Assembly (NCBI RefSeq): GCF_011762005.1
Contig: NZ_JAASQU010000001.1
Coordinates: 861,974-925,973, forward strand
DNA: 64,000 nucleotides
Source of the DNA: Qipengyuania flava
GTDB taxonomy: Bacteria; Pseudomonadota; Alphaproteobacteria; Sphingomonadales; Sphingomonadaceae
Direction: 5' to 3'
In this document: positions 1 to 9,301 of the stretch, piece by piece
How positions within the stretch are numbered: the stretch's first letter is position 1
Layout of the letters: each line of letters starts with the position of its first letter
Position numbers and translations under genes: made by a program
Notes under the pieces: model-generated
The model's database searches: none
Told to the model about the DNA's origin: nothing
Seen by the model: the letters and a program-made list of their open reading frames with translations, nothing else

Positions 1-882
1 GTCGTCGCCATCCGGCTCCGGCTCCGGCTCTGGTTCAGGCTCGGGCTCGGGTTCGGGCTCGGGCTCGGGTTCGCTCTCTTCCTGCGACAGATCGGCCACG
101 AATTCGTCGGTCACCGCCGCGATCTCACCCGAAACCAGGCCCTCGGTCGTGTCCTCCAGATCGGTCGGCTCGCTCGTGAACGGGGTCTCGATGACCGGTT
201 GTTCAGAGGCAATTTCTCCCGCTGTCGCATTCGTGATCGCAACCGGCATTGTCGCGGCCGGGAGCGGTGCAGCCGGCGGAGGCGGTGTCCCGTGATCGCG
301 CGCAGGTGAATCCAGGGTGCGCGTTTCATCGCCCATGATCGTCAGGCGGAACGGATCATCCGCGCCGACCATGGCCACTTCGCCCGGGGTCACGAGATCG
401 CGCGCGCCACCATCGCCGGTCCATACTTCGACCGCGCCCTCGGTAACCTGCATGGAAGAACCCGTGCCATCGACCGTGATCGAAAAGCTGGTTCCCTTCA
501 CCACCGCGGCGAGGGTCGGCGTACGGACCCCGAAATGAGGATCGGGCTGCTTGCCGATATTGAAAATCGCGCTGCCCCAGTCCTGTACGATCTGGATTAC
601 CGAACGCTCCTCGGAAGGTTGTGGCACCTTGAGGCGTGTGTTGGGCCGGACGGTAACAAATTCACGTTCGCGCACGATAACGGCCGAGCCGTTCGCCCCG
701 GTTTCTATCGTACCGCCGGCCGCAATCTTCGCGCCGCGACGCGCCGGCCTTTCACCGCTCTCGTCGCGAATGGCCACGCGACCGTCGGTTTCGCTGACCG
801 TCCAGGCGACCTGTGCGTGGACGCTCGTGCTGGCGAGCAAGAGGGCGAGCGGAGCAGTTCTGAGGATTTTCCGAGTCAGCAA
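1..882 (-). CDS. FecR-domain exported protein with Glu-Pro repeat tail (C-terminus outside window)
   Basis: The frame starts at a TTG (880-882) with an AGGAGA ribosome site just upstream and runs off the left edge, so 294 codons are visible. Residues 1-20 form a signal peptide ending near VHAQ. A FecR-type beta domain follows: the stretches read as GTIETGANGSAVIVR, FGVRTPTLAAVVKGTSF and MQVTEGAVEVWTG, the usual pattern of this family. After about residue 190 the protein becomes acidic and Pro/Ala-rich and ends, in the visible part, in about ten Glu-Pro dipeptides (roughly 13-72 in the window). The product should be periplasmic or surface-attached. Because it lies divergent to a TpsB transporter, it may take part in a surface-protein secretion locus rather than iron signalling (inference). 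No FecI sigma factor or FecA is visible next to it. Confidence 0.75.
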   Translation of the reverse strand, partial: MLTRKILRTAPLALLLASTSVHAQVAWTVSETDGRVAIRDESGERPARRGAKIAAGGTIETGANGSAVIVREREFVTVRPNTRLKVPQPSEERSVIQIVQDWGSAIFNIGKQPDPHFGVRTPTLAAVVKGTSFSITVDGTGSSMQVTEGAVEVWTGDGGARDLVTPGEVAMVGADDPFRLTIMGDETRTLDSPARDHGTPPPPAAPLPAATMPVAITNATAGEIASEQPVIETPFTSEPTDLEDTTEGLVSGEIAAVTDEFVADLSQEESEPEPEPEPEPEPEPEPEPEPDGDD

Positions 883-1021
883 GATGGGTCTCCTATTAGC
901 ATCCCATCTCGCACCGCTATGTTCCAATATGGCAATCAAACATGGTTAAACACATGGTAATTCAACCGAAAATTAATGCCTGGCGCATTAGTGCTGGTGC
1001 TTCATCCGGAGTGCCTTACGC

Positions 1022-2677
1022 GTGCGTTACCCATTTTCCCCCAACTTAGCGGCAGCGATCAGCCTGGCGTTTGCTCTGCCCGCGAATGCGCAGGAAACGC
1101 GCGCTCCGATCGATGAAGCCGCGGCTATCGACGCGAAGGAAAGAAGCGTCTCTCCATCTCGCGAAACCCCATCCGCTACGCAAATCGAACCGCGCACCGA
1201 CGACCGACAAAGCCTTGGCCGCGGTATATACAATGTCGGGCCGATCTCGCTCGAAGGATTGGTCGAATTGTCGGTCGTCGACTTCGTGGACATTATCGAG
1301 CGATACGCCGCGCGTGACCTGAACGGCGAGCAACTCAATACCCTCGCCAGCGAAGTGGCAGCGCGCGCCCAGGCCAGGGGCTATGTGTTCGCGACCGCGA
1401 TGATCGAGCCGCAGTCATTGCGCGCGGGTGTGCTTCGCGTCCGCGTCGACGAAGGCCGGATCGACCGGATCAGGATCGACGGTGACGACGATGCCGCCAT
1501 CCGCAGCCAGCTTGCCCCGTTGCTGAACGGCCGCCCCGTGACGAAGGCACGGCTCGAACGGCACTTGCTGCTGGCAGACGATATTTCAGGCGTGCGGGTG
1601 CGCCGGGCCTATTTCGAACGTGAAGCCGATCGAGGCGTGCTGGTTCTCGAGGCGCGGCGATCGCGCGCCAGCGGTGCCGTGGTGTTCGAGAATGACGGGA
1701 CGGCGCCCGTAGGCCCCGAGCGGCTGCGTATCGATGCCGACTTCAACGGATTGCTCACGCCGACCGACGAGGTCGACATAACGCTGGCAACCACTCCCTT
1801 CGAACCGGGCGAACTGCAATATGCCAAGCTCAAATACGAAGCGGTGATCAGCTCGAACGGCACACAAGCAGGCATCGTCGTTTCGCATTCGAGAACCGAT
1901 CCGGGCGCCTATCTCGCAGACGACGACGTTACCGGGCGTTCGACCCGATTGGGCATCGAATTGCGCCACCCCTTCTTAAGGCGCCGCAATTTCAGCCTGT
2001 GGGGCGAGGCCGAATTGCAGCTCCGGGATATCCGCCGCGAGCGCGACGGCGCACTCGACCGCCACGATCGTATTCCGGTTGTGCGGCTCGGCGCTTTCAT
2101 GGCGGGCGCTGCCGCCGGCGGGCGCTATCGTGCGCGGGTGACCTATTCACAGGGGCTGTCGGTCCTCGGCGCAACCGAGCGGGGTGATCCACTCGCCTCC
2201 CGCGACGATGCGTCAGCGGTGTTCAGCAGCCTTTATGCATGGGCGGATTGGGAGCGCGAGTTGGGCTCGGGCTTCAGCATGGAGCTTGCTGCACGCGGAC
2301 AGATCGCAAGTGCACCGCTGCTTTCGACCGAAGACCTCGGGCTTGGCGGCAACCGATTCTTGCGCGGCTACCCCTATAGCCAGCGTTCGGGCGACGAAGG
2401 CATCATGGGGTCGGGCGAGTTGCGCTATGATTGGGAGGACGCGCTCGGCCTGCTCGATAACATGCAGTTCTATGCGTATGCCGATGGCGGATATGTCGGA
2501 AATATCGATAACGGGCGGGGTACTGGCGAATTGTATTCTGCAGGCGGCGGGTTGAGGACCGACATCGTCAGCGGTCTCGATTTCGATGTTGAACTGGCTA
2601 TGCCGCTCAGCGGCCCGCGTTATGACACGGATGACGACAATCCTCGCCTCAACTTGAAGTTGCGCAAGACCCTGTAG
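1022..2677 (+). CDS. TpsB/ShlB/FhaC-family two-partner secretion transporter
   Basis: The 551-residue product begins at a GTG and has a signal peptide (about residues 1-23). A POTRA-rich periplasmic part (about 65-220) is followed by a 16-strand type barrel of the Omp85/TpsB superfamily. GNRFLRGY at residues 443-450 contains the (V/L)RGY loop motif that plugs the pore in FhaC, and the protein ends in a beta-strand. TpsB proteins export one large TpsA adhesin or hemolysin through the outer membrane. No TpsA gene is visible on this side, so the partner may lie beyond the left edge behind the FecR gene. The two genes share a 139-bp divergent promoter region. The start is uncertain: the upstream GGAG is about 14 bases away. 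Confidence 0.8.
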   Translation: MRYPFSPNLAAAISLAFALPANAQETRAPIDEAAAIDAKERSVSPSRETPSATQIEPRTDDRQSLGRGIYNVGPISLEGLVELSVVDFVDIIERYAARDLNGEQLNTLASEVAARAQARGYVFATAMIEPQSLRAGVLRVRVDEGRIDRIRIDGDDDAAIRSQLAPLLNGRPVTKARLERHLLLADDISGVRVRRAYFEREADRGVLVLEARRSRASGAVVFENDGTAPVGPERLRIDADFNGLLTPTDEVDITLATTPFEPGELQYAKLKYEAVISSNGTQAGIVVSHSRTDPGAYLADDDVTGRSTRLGIELRHPFLRRRNFSLWGEAELQLRDIRRERDGALDRHDRIPVVRLGAFMAGAAAGGRYRARVTYSQGLSVLGATERGDPLASRDDASAVFSSLYAWADWERELGSGFSMELAARGQIASAPLLSTEDLGLGGNRFLRGYPYSQRSGDEGIMGSGELRYDWEDALGLLDNMQFYAYADGGYVGNIDNGRGTGELYSAGGGLRTDIVSGLDFDVELAMPLSGPRYDTDDDNPRLNLKLRKTL

Positions 2678-2958
2678 CCTTTGGTGCCTGTGTAAAATCG
2701 GAAAGCTAGCGTCGGACGATCCAATGAGGCGACGGCCTTCGCCCCTCGCCCCGGCGCCTTGCCTACCCGCGTAATTGAGGGTGCGCCGGCTGCCCTAACT
2801 TCCGAGGCTAGCGCTGGGCAGGACTGTCGATCACGCCATTGGCTGTCGCCGGCTTCACAGGCGTGAAGGCACCCAGCCCCCTCATTTCCCTGTCTATGGC
2901 GTAAGCACGCTGTTAACCGTTCGTAAGCCATGTCGATCGCGAAGAGGGAGGCAGGATT

Positions 2959-5900
2959 GTGAAGTTGCTGCGCAAGGAAGCTGCGTTCGTTCTGGTGCTG
3001 GCATCGCTTTTCGGAATCCTTGCTTATACCGGCATTGCTCTCACGCGAGGAAACGAACGCATAGCGATGCTATGGCTGCCGAATGCGGTTGCGGCCGCAT
3101 GGCTCATCTATAGCCGGACGCGCGCCGCGCCATTCTACATCTTGGGATGTCTGCTCGCGAACATCGCTGTCAATCGTCTGGTTGGCGACGATTGGAGCAT
3201 CGCGCTGGGGCTTGCGATCGCGAATTCCGTCGAGATTGCCACCCTTGTTCTGCTGGTGCGCAAGGTGAAGGACGCGGCGCTCGATCTCGCCGAGGTCGAC
3301 ACCTATGCAGTGCTTATCCTCGCCTCTGTCGTCGCATCCTTCGCATCCGCAATTGTTGCAAGCGTGGTGCTTGCCGATACCGGTACCGGGTTCTCTTTGG
3401 CAGATGGGCAGCGATGGCTCATAGCAGATGCACTCAGCCTCATAATAATCCTGCCGGTCACGCTCGTATTCCTTGGCGCGTGGCGCGAACGCAAGTCGCC
3501 GCAGACCCGAGACCTGCTGGAATGGATGGTCATGGTGGCCTTGGTGACCATCGGCACGATGCTCATCTTCACGCAGACCACCTTCCCGTTCCTGTTCCTT
3601 ACGTCCCCGCTGGTCTTGTATGCCGCGTTTCGCACCGGCCTTGTCGGGACCGCCGTCGCAACGCTGCTCATCACGGCAATCTCGTCTGCCGCAACTGCCA
3701 TCGGACTGGGGCCCATAGTTCTCGTCCGCGGGGGCTCGGAATTGCAGCTGGTGGCATACCAGGCATTCCTGGCCACGAATTTCGCGATCGGCTTTCCCGT
3801 CGCGGCACTCCTCGCGCAACGGAACCGCGACCGTTTGCGACTCCGTCTGGAGCGCGACGAGAAACAGGAAGTTCTCGATAACATTCGAGACGTCATATTT
3901 CGCGCCGATGCCGATGGTTGCTGGTCAAGCCTCAATCCCGCGTGGGAAACCCTGACCGGCTACAAGATCGAGGAAAGCCTCGGCAAGCCGACGACCGCAT
4001 TCCTGCATCCCGAAGATCTCGCGGCGACACATGTGATTTATCCCCGCATCGCCAGCGGCGACCTCGAAGAGGCTACTCTCCAGCAGCGGTTCTTCGACAA
4101 ATCTGGCGAATGTCACTACATCGAAGTCGGCGTGAAGCGACTGAGCGGCACCGACGGGGCATTCCTCGGCACCATCGGAAACATCCGCGATATTTCGCTG
4201 GAGGTTAAGCAGGCGAACGAGCTGAAAGACAGCGAGGCGCGGTTCCGCCTGCTGGCCGAGTCTGCACCCGTCGGAATTTTCCGTGCAAATGCCGCTGGCG
4301 AGCTGACCTACATCAATCCGGGATGGGCAGCGAAGGTCGGTATGACAGTCGAGCAAATGCTGGGCCGAGGTTGGCTGGACGCGGTGGCCGACCTTAAACC
4401 CTTGCAAGAGAATCCGCCGTTTCAAGACTTTGCTCCCGGCGATTTGCGCAAGCGCCTCATCCAATTCCACAGCGCCGATGGCGGCCATGTCTGGATGGAG
4501 ACTTACAACTCCGCCGAGTTCGATGAGGATGGAAGGGTCAAGGGATATTACGGCGCAGCGGTTGATGTTTCCGAAGCACGCCAGCTCGAATTGGAACTGC
4601 GCGAAGCCCGCCGCAGGGCCGAGGATTCTGCGATGGCCAAATCGGCCTTCCTCGCCAATATGAGCCACGAGATCCGCACACCGATGAACGGTGTACTCGG
4701 GTTCACCGACCTTCTCCAGCATTCGGAGCTCGACGAGGAGCAGCGCAGTTATGTCCAGCTGATCGCCGATTCTGGTCGTGCGATGATGCGCCTTCTCAAC
4801 GACATTCTGGACATCTCGAAGATCGAGGCTGGCCAGATGCGTATCTCCAACGACCCGTTCGACTTGCGCCACAAGCTGAACGGCATCGTCAAACTCATGG
4901 AGCCAGTCGCCGAGAAAAAGGGGCTGAGTGTCGAGATCGACTTCGCTCCCGAGATACCGCCCTACATCGTGGGCGATGCGCTTCGATTGCGCCAGATCGT
5001 GCTCAACCTCCTTGGGAACGCGATAAAGTTCACCGAGGACGGCGGTGTCCGCCTCGTCGCCAAGCAAATCGACAGTGGTCGCAAGCTGGCGATCGACGTG
5101 ATCGATACAGGGATCGGCATCCCGTCCGAAAAGCTCGACGCGATCTTCAAGCATTTCACGCAAGCCGATGGGACGATCGCGCGTCGTTTTGGAGGCACCG
5201 GCCTTGGCCTGACCATAAGCAGGCAATTGGTCGACATGATGGAAGGCGATATCTCGGTAACGAGCACACCTGGCAAGGGAACGACATTCACGGTCGTCCT
5301 GCCGCTGGTCGCGGCAGAGGCCCCTGAAGCGCCCAAAGGAGACCCCCACCCCGACGCGCAGAAACCAGCGGTCGACCGCCCTTCATTGCGTTTACTGATA
5401 GCCGAAGACAACGAGATCAATCAGCGCCTTATCAAAGCCTTGTGTCGCAATGCAGGCTACGAGCCCCACATCGTCGGGGACGGCAAGGCAGCGCTGGATG
5501 CGGTCGCCTCGGCGCAAGCCCATGGCGACCAGTTCGCGATGGTCCTGATGGATCTGCAAATGCCGCTCATGGACGGTATCAGCGCCACTCGGGAATTGAG
5601 AGCTCGCGGCTTCAATGCAGCGAAACTGCCGGTGGTTGCGTTGACTGCTAACGCCTATCCCGAGGACATCGAACGGTGTCTCGCTTCGGGCATGCAAGGC
5701 CATCTCGCGAAGCCGCTGCAGATGTGCGATCTCGTGAAGGCGGTCGAAAGGTTTGCCAGGAAGGGTGAAGCTGCAGCCGCAAAGCCTGATGGCGATGCGG
5801 GTGACGCGCTGGACATCTCGGACCTCGCGGAGAACTACCAAACCCTAAAGGATGCCGTGCGTGAAATGCTGGCGGATCTGGCGATCACCAATATCGACAG

Positions 5901-6081
5901 CCGCTGGGAGGAAGTCGCAAGCTCATTGCACCAACTGGCTGGCATCGCGTCACATTTCGGGGAAGTACGGCTCGGTCGCATGGCATCGGAGGTCGAGCGG
6001 GGGATGAAATCGGCAGGAGACGCGGACCAGCGAATGGCCTTGGCCAAGACGGCATTCGAAGAATTGAACCGGGTAGCCTGA
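2959..6081 (+). CDS. Hybrid sensor histidine kinase, MASE1-PAS-PAS-HisKA-HATPase-REC-HPt
   Basis: GTG start with a GGGAGG site. Residues 1-300 hold 8-9 membrane helices of the MASE1 sensor type. Two PAS domains follow (about 310-425 and 430-545). The H-box ANMSHEIRTPMNG places the phosphorylated His at 570, and the ATPase domain shows the N-box NLLGNAIKF and the GTGLGL lid. A receiver domain (about 815-930) has Asp865 in VLMDLQMP and a conserved Lys in LAKP. A C-terminal HPt-like segment carries His991 in LHQLAGIASHFG. The protein thus contains a full phosphorelay. No separate response regulator gene sits beside it, so its output partner must be elsewhere. The signal sensed is not known. Confidence 0.9.
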   Translation: MKLLRKEAAFVLVLASLFGILAYTGIALTRGNERIAMLWLPNAVAAAWLIYSRTRAAPFYILGCLLANIAVNRLVGDDWSIALGLAIANSVEIATLVLLVRKVKDAALDLAEVDTYAVLILASVVASFASAIVASVVLADTGTGFSLADGQRWLIADALSLIIILPVTLVFLGAWRERKSPQTRDLLEWMVMVALVTIGTMLIFTQTTFPFLFLTSPLVLYAAFRTGLVGTAVATLLITAISSAATAIGLGPIVLVRGGSELQLVAYQAFLATNFAIGFPVAALLAQRNRDRLRLRLERDEKQEVLDNIRDVIFRADADGCWSSLNPAWETLTGYKIEESLGKPTTAFLHPEDLAATHVIYPRIASGDLEEATLQQRFFDKSGECHYIEVGVKRLSGTDGAFLGTIGNIRDISLEVKQANELKDSEARFRLLAESAPVGIFRANAAGELTYINPGWAAKVGMTVEQMLGRGWLDAVADLKPLQENPPFQDFAPGDLRKRLIQFHSADGGHVWMETYNSAEFDEDGRVKGYYGAAVDVSEARQLELELREARRRAEDSAMAKSAFLANMSHEIRTPMNGVLGFTDLLQHSELDEEQRSYVQLIADSGRAMMRLLNDILDISKIEAGQMRISNDPFDLRHKLNGIVKLMEPVAEKKGLSVEIDFAPEIPPYIVGDALRLRQIVLNLLGNAIKFTEDGGVRLVAKQIDSGRKLAIDVIDTGIGIPSEKLDAIFKHFTQADGTIARRFGGTGLGLTISRQLVDMMEGDISVTSTPGKGTTFTVVLPLVAAEAPEAPKGDPHPDAQKPAVDRPSLRLLIAEDNEINQRLIKALCRNAGYEPHIVGDGKAALDAVASAQAHGDQFAMVLMDLQMPLMDGISATRELRARGFNAAKLPVVALTANAYPEDIERCLASGMQGHLAKPLQMCDLVKAVERFARKGEAAAAKPDGDAGDALDISDLAENYQTLKDAVREMLADLAITNIDSRWEEVASSLHQLAGIASHFGEVRLGRMASEVERGMKSAGDADQRMALAKTAFEELNRVA

Positions 6082-6324
6082 TCGTCCCTCCCCAACCCGC
6101 CAGGATACCGTTTGCGACCTTCTGGATCGGGCATTGAGACGAATGCCATAAGGGCGAGGATGTACCGATATCCGAGAGTATCGGGGCACCCTCGCACCTC
6201 GCAACCGGAGCTGCCAATAAACGGTACCGGCGTTTGCGCGCGGTTTTTGAGCTCCGAGCAACTTGTCCGTCGCTGCGCCACTCGGGTCCGCTTATCCAGT
6301 AGGGGACATACGCTCTGGCCTAGC

Positions 6325-6762
6325 TCAACCAGACTTGGGGCGACGCCCGCGCTTGTGTGTATTGCCTTTGCCGAGGCCGATTTTCTTCGCGAGATCCCGG
6401 CGCTTTTCCGCATAGGCAGGCGCCACCATCGGATAGTCCGAAGGAAGGTTCCAGCGCGCACGATATTCGTCGGGCGAGAGATCGTACGCTTTCCTGAGGT
6501 GCCGCTTCAGCATCTTCAGCTTCCGTCCATCCTCGAGGCAGACGATGTAATCGCGCTTCACCGAGGAACGGATCGGGACGGCCGGAACGGGCGCCTCTTC
6601 CTTCGCGGCGTCCGCCCCGAGGCCTGCGAGGGCCGTATGCACGTTGGAGACCAGCGTCGCGACCTCTTCGACAGCGACCGCGTTGTTGGCCACATGCGCA
6701 GCGACGATTTCGGACGTTAGCGCCACCAGTTTCATCGCCTGCTCGTCGGTATTCATTGTCAT
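6325..6762 (-). CDS. MucR/Ros-family transcriptional regulator
   Basis: The 145-residue product has the conserved C-terminal MucR/Ros region VCLEDGRKLKMLKRHL followed by YPMVAPAYAEKRR, which is the family's DNA-binding module. Of the four Ros zinc positions, Cys75, Asp78 and His88 are present. The fourth (His97 in Ros) is Tyr93 here, so metal binding may be weak or absent, as known for some rhizobial homologs. MucR proteins act as global H-NS-like silencers of surface, motility and virulence genes at AT-rich targets. Start: ATG at 6760-6762, followed two codons later by a second ATG, with GAAGGA upstream. It is transcribed alone. Confidence 0.88.
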   Translation of the reverse strand: MTMNTDEQAMKLVALTSEIVAAHVANNAVAVEEVATLVSNVHTALAGLGADAAKEEAPVPAVPIRSSVKRDYIVCLEDGRKLKMLKRHLRKAYDLSPDEYRARWNLPSDYPMVAPAYAEKRRDLAKKIGLGKGNTHKRGRRPKSG

Positions 6763-6846
6763 CGTATCATCCTTCTCCGGCCGGTGGCCATTCTTTGTCT
6801 GCTTGTCGGAGGGCTTGCTTCGTGCATGCGCCCCTTCGTCTCTTCT

Positions 6847-7995
6847 TCAGGCTGCGGCCTCTGCGCGCCACGCGTGCAGGACCCTTTCGAGCTCTGCATT
6901 ATCAAGCGTGGGGCTCGGTTGACGGACCGGCGAACGCGAGAAACGAGGCGCCGGAAAGGGCTGGAAAGATCGCGTGTCGCGCACCCAAGAGCCCCGCTTG
7001 GTACCGCCCGTATCACGGGCGGCCTCATCAACGCTCAGCACGGGGGACACGCAGGCGTCGACACCGTCGAAAACCGTCAGCCAGTGCTCTAGGATTTCCC
7101 CCGCAACAATCGCTGCGATCCTGTCACCGCGGATCGCCCAATGGCTTGGTTCCAGGTGATCGTTCCAGTCTTCGGGATCGAGACCGAGGGCCGAGACAAA
7201 GGCATCATGAAACGGCTTCTCGAGCGCGCCCACCGCTATATGCCGACCATCGCGGGTCGCATAGCAGCGGTAGAAATAGGCGCTGCCATCGAGCAAGTTG
7301 CCGCCGCGCCCGGCCGACCATTGGCCCATCTGCATCCAGCCACTCAATTGCGTCATCAGGACGCTGATGCCATCGATCATGGCGACATCGAGCACCTGCC
7401 CTGTGCCGGAGCGCTGCCGTTCCTGCATCGCAGCGAGCACGCCCATCGCGAGAAAAGTGCCCCCTCCCCCGAAATTGCCGACATAGTTCAGCGGGGGGAC
7501 CGGCGGCGCATCGCTAGGCCCGAGGGGAAAGAGTGCGCCGCTCAAAGCCAGGTAGTTGATATCGTGACCGGCTTTGCCGCTCAGCGGACCATCCTGTCCC
7601 CAACCGCTCATCCGCGCGTAGATCAGCCGCTCGTTGTCAGCACAAAGTGTATCCGGGCCGAGGCCGAGACGTTCCATCGTTCCTGGTCGGTAGCCTTCGA
7701 TGAGGACATCGGCCGCGCCAGCCAGATCACGCACGCGCTCCAGCCCTTCAGGCGATTTGAGATCGACCGCCATCGAAGGGCGACCCCGATAAATGAAATC
7801 GAATCGTGGGTCTCCTCCAAGCGGGTTCACCGCGCCGGCCCGCTCGATTCGCAGAACGCTGGCACCCAAATCGGCCAGCAGCATTGCGCCGAATGGCGTC
7901 GGGCCCAGCCCCGAGAACTCGAGCACCTTCGTACCCGCGAGAGGCATCGCCGCGTTCTCGGGCGGACGGCCATCGCCAAACCTTTGTTTCTCCAT
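6847..7995 (-). CDS. AMACR/CaiB-family CoA enzyme (2-methylacyl-CoA racemase-like), catalytic Asp replaced
   Basis: This is a 382-residue class III CoA-transferase fold protein, closest in pattern to alpha-methylacyl-CoA racemases: LEFSGLGPTPFGAMLLADLG near the N-terminus, AGHDINY, and PAPRFSRSP near the C-terminus. Compared with the mycobacterial racemase MCR, His144 corresponds to His126 and Glu259 to Glu241. The partner base Asp156 is Asn174 here (codon 7474-7476). Family role: epimerising 2-methyl branched acyl-CoAs so that beta-oxidation can proceed. With Asn in place of Asp the activity may be altered. Start ATG chosen because GAGGG lies 5 bases upstream and the distance to the 8029-8042 dyad then equals that of the TonB receptor gene. 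A GTG at 7999-8001 is too close to the same site. Confidence 0.85.
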   Translation of the reverse strand: MEKQRFGDGRPPENAAMPLAGTKVLEFSGLGPTPFGAMLLADLGASVLRIERAGAVNPLGGDPRFDFIYRGRPSMAVDLKSPEGLERVRDLAGAADVLIEGYRPGTMERLGLGPDTLCADNERLIYARMSGWGQDGPLSGKAGHDINYLALSGALFPLGPSDAPPVPPLNYVGNFGGGGTFLAMGVLAAMQERQRSGTGQVLDVAMIDGISVLMTQLSGWMQMGQWSAGRGGNLLDGSAYFYRCYATRDGRHIAVGALEKPFHDAFVSALGLDPEDWNDHLEPSHWAIRGDRIAAIVAGEILEHWLTVFDGVDACVSPVLSVDEAARDTGGTKRGSWVRDTRSFQPFPAPRFSRSPVRQPSPTLDNAELERVLHAWRAEAAA

Positions 7996-8028
7996 CGCCA
8001 CCCTCGATATTCTGATAAGTTGAAAAAT

Positions 8029-8042
8029 ATACTAGCCAGTAG
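8029..8042. promoter_or_regulatory. Putative TetR operator O1 (divergent promoter)
   Basis: The sequence ATACTAGCCAGTAG matches the dyad at 18281-18294 in 11 of 14 positions. It lies between two divergent units, 33 bases before the racemase-like gene and 68 bases before the alcohol dehydrogenase gene. The same two spacings recur at the other two copies. Assignment to the island's TetR protein is inference. Confidence 0.6.
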
Positions 8043-8110
8043 CTCGATTGAATGTCACTATCAAATTATCGATCCGCAAAACAGCGGGCGGTGGGTGAGG
8101 AGAGGTTTGA

Positions 8111-9289
8111 ATGACGAGTTTCACACCGAGCGAGTTGCGCTTCACGCGCACCGAGCGGGTTACCATGGGCAATCCGGCAGCCGAGGTCCTCGTCGAGCAG
8201 GCCGACGCCATGGGCGCATCCCGTGTCTTTCTGCTGGCATCCAAGACGCTCCGGCAGGAAACCGACGAGATCGCGAAAATCGCAAATGCGCTGGGAGACC
8301 GTCATGCGGCGACCTTCAGCGGGATAGCCTCGCATGCACCGCGGACCGATGTCCTTGCGGCGACCAATGCCGCGCGCGACGCCCGGGCCGATCTCATCGT
8401 GTCAATCGGCGGCGGGTCGGTCACCGACGCCGCCAAGATCGTGGCGCTACTGCTCAAACACGACGTCCGCAGCATCGAGGATTTCGAGCCGCTTCGCACC
8501 TATGTCACCGAGGAAGGTGCGGTCGTGAACCCGATCACGGCGGGCCCCGACGTGCCCGTAATCTGCGTACCCACCACCCTTTCCGGGGGCGAGTTCAACG
8601 CGCTGTCCGGCGCGACCGACGAGGCGACCCAGCACAAGCAGGGTTACGAGCATCGCGACATGGCGCCGGTCATGGTCGTTCTCGATCCGCGGATCACGGT
8701 GCACACACCCGAGTGGTTGTGGCTTTCGACCGGCGTTCGGTCGGTCGACCACGCGGTCGAGACGCTGTCGTCCGACAAATCGAATGATTTCGCCAACGGT
8801 CTGGCCGAAAGCGCGCTGGGGTTGCTGGTCGAAGGCCTGCCCCGCGTGAAGGCGGATCCCGCCGATATGGAGGGGCGGTTGAAGTGCCAGATCGGCGCAT
8901 GGCAATCGATGATCAGCATCATCGGTGGCGTGCCGATGGGGGCAAGCCACGCGATCGGTCATATTCTGGGCGGCACCTGCGATGTGCCGCATGGTTACTG
9001 CTCCTGCGTGATGTCCCCTTACGTCCTGCAGTGGAACGCCGAGCACGACGATAGTCGCCAGGCACGCACGCTGGCAGTGCTCGGCAACACGCAAGATACC
9101 GCCGCCGAGGCTCTCGATGCCTTCATCCGCGGGCTTGGCATGCCGCGCACGCTGGCCGAGGTCGGGGTCGACGAGAGCCGCTTCCAGCAGATTTCGGAAT
9201 ACACTCTGCTCGACATCTGGGGGCGCACCAATCCCCGCCCCATACGCACCGCCGATGATGTGATGCAGATCCTGCGACTGGCAGCCTGA
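8111..9289 (+). CDS. Iron-type (group III) alcohol dehydrogenase / maleylacetate reductase-like
   Basis: The 392-residue product has the NAD-binding signature SIGGGSVTDAAK (about residues 97-108) and the metal-site residues of the iron-dependent dehydrogenases: Asp/His in RSVDHAVE and two His in GASHAIGHILGGTCDVPHGY. The family oxidises alcohols or reduces ketones and maleylacetate with NAD(P)H. Here it begins the operon alcohol dehydrogenase, acyl-CoA synthetase, Baeyer-Villiger enzyme, so it probably interconverts an alcohol and ketone/aldehyde of the island's substrate (inference). A strong GGAGAGG site lies five bases before the ATG. The next gene follows within 12 bases. Confidence 0.88.
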   Translation: MTSFTPSELRFTRTERVTMGNPAAEVLVEQADAMGASRVFLLASKTLRQETDEIAKIANALGDRHAATFSGIASHAPRTDVLAATNAARDARADLIVSIGGGSVTDAAKIVALLLKHDVRSIEDFEPLRTYVTEEGAVVNPITAGPDVPVICVPTTLSGGEFNALSGATDEATQHKQGYEHRDMAPVMVVLDPRITVHTPEWLWLSTGVRSVDHAVETLSSDKSNDFANGLAESALGLLVEGLPRVKADPADMEGRLKCQIGAWQSMISIIGGVPMGASHAIGHILGGTCDVPHGYCSCVMSPYVLQWNAEHDDSRQARTLAVLGNTQDTAAEALDAFIRGLGMPRTLAEVGVDESRFQQISEYTLLDIWGRTNPRPIRTADDVMQILRLAA

Positions 9290-9301
9290 GGAATGGAACG
9301 C

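Noticed and set aside
13..72. Short GC repeat at the left edge taken as a possible CRISPR or minisatellite
   Set aside because: It is the codon repeat for the Glu-Pro tail of the FecR-domain protein, with no spacers.
3925..5349. Long open frame (474 codons) on the minus strand opposite the histidine kinase
   Set aside because: Low-complexity charged translation with no domain pattern; the plus-strand kinase motifs are unmistakable. It is an effect of high GC.
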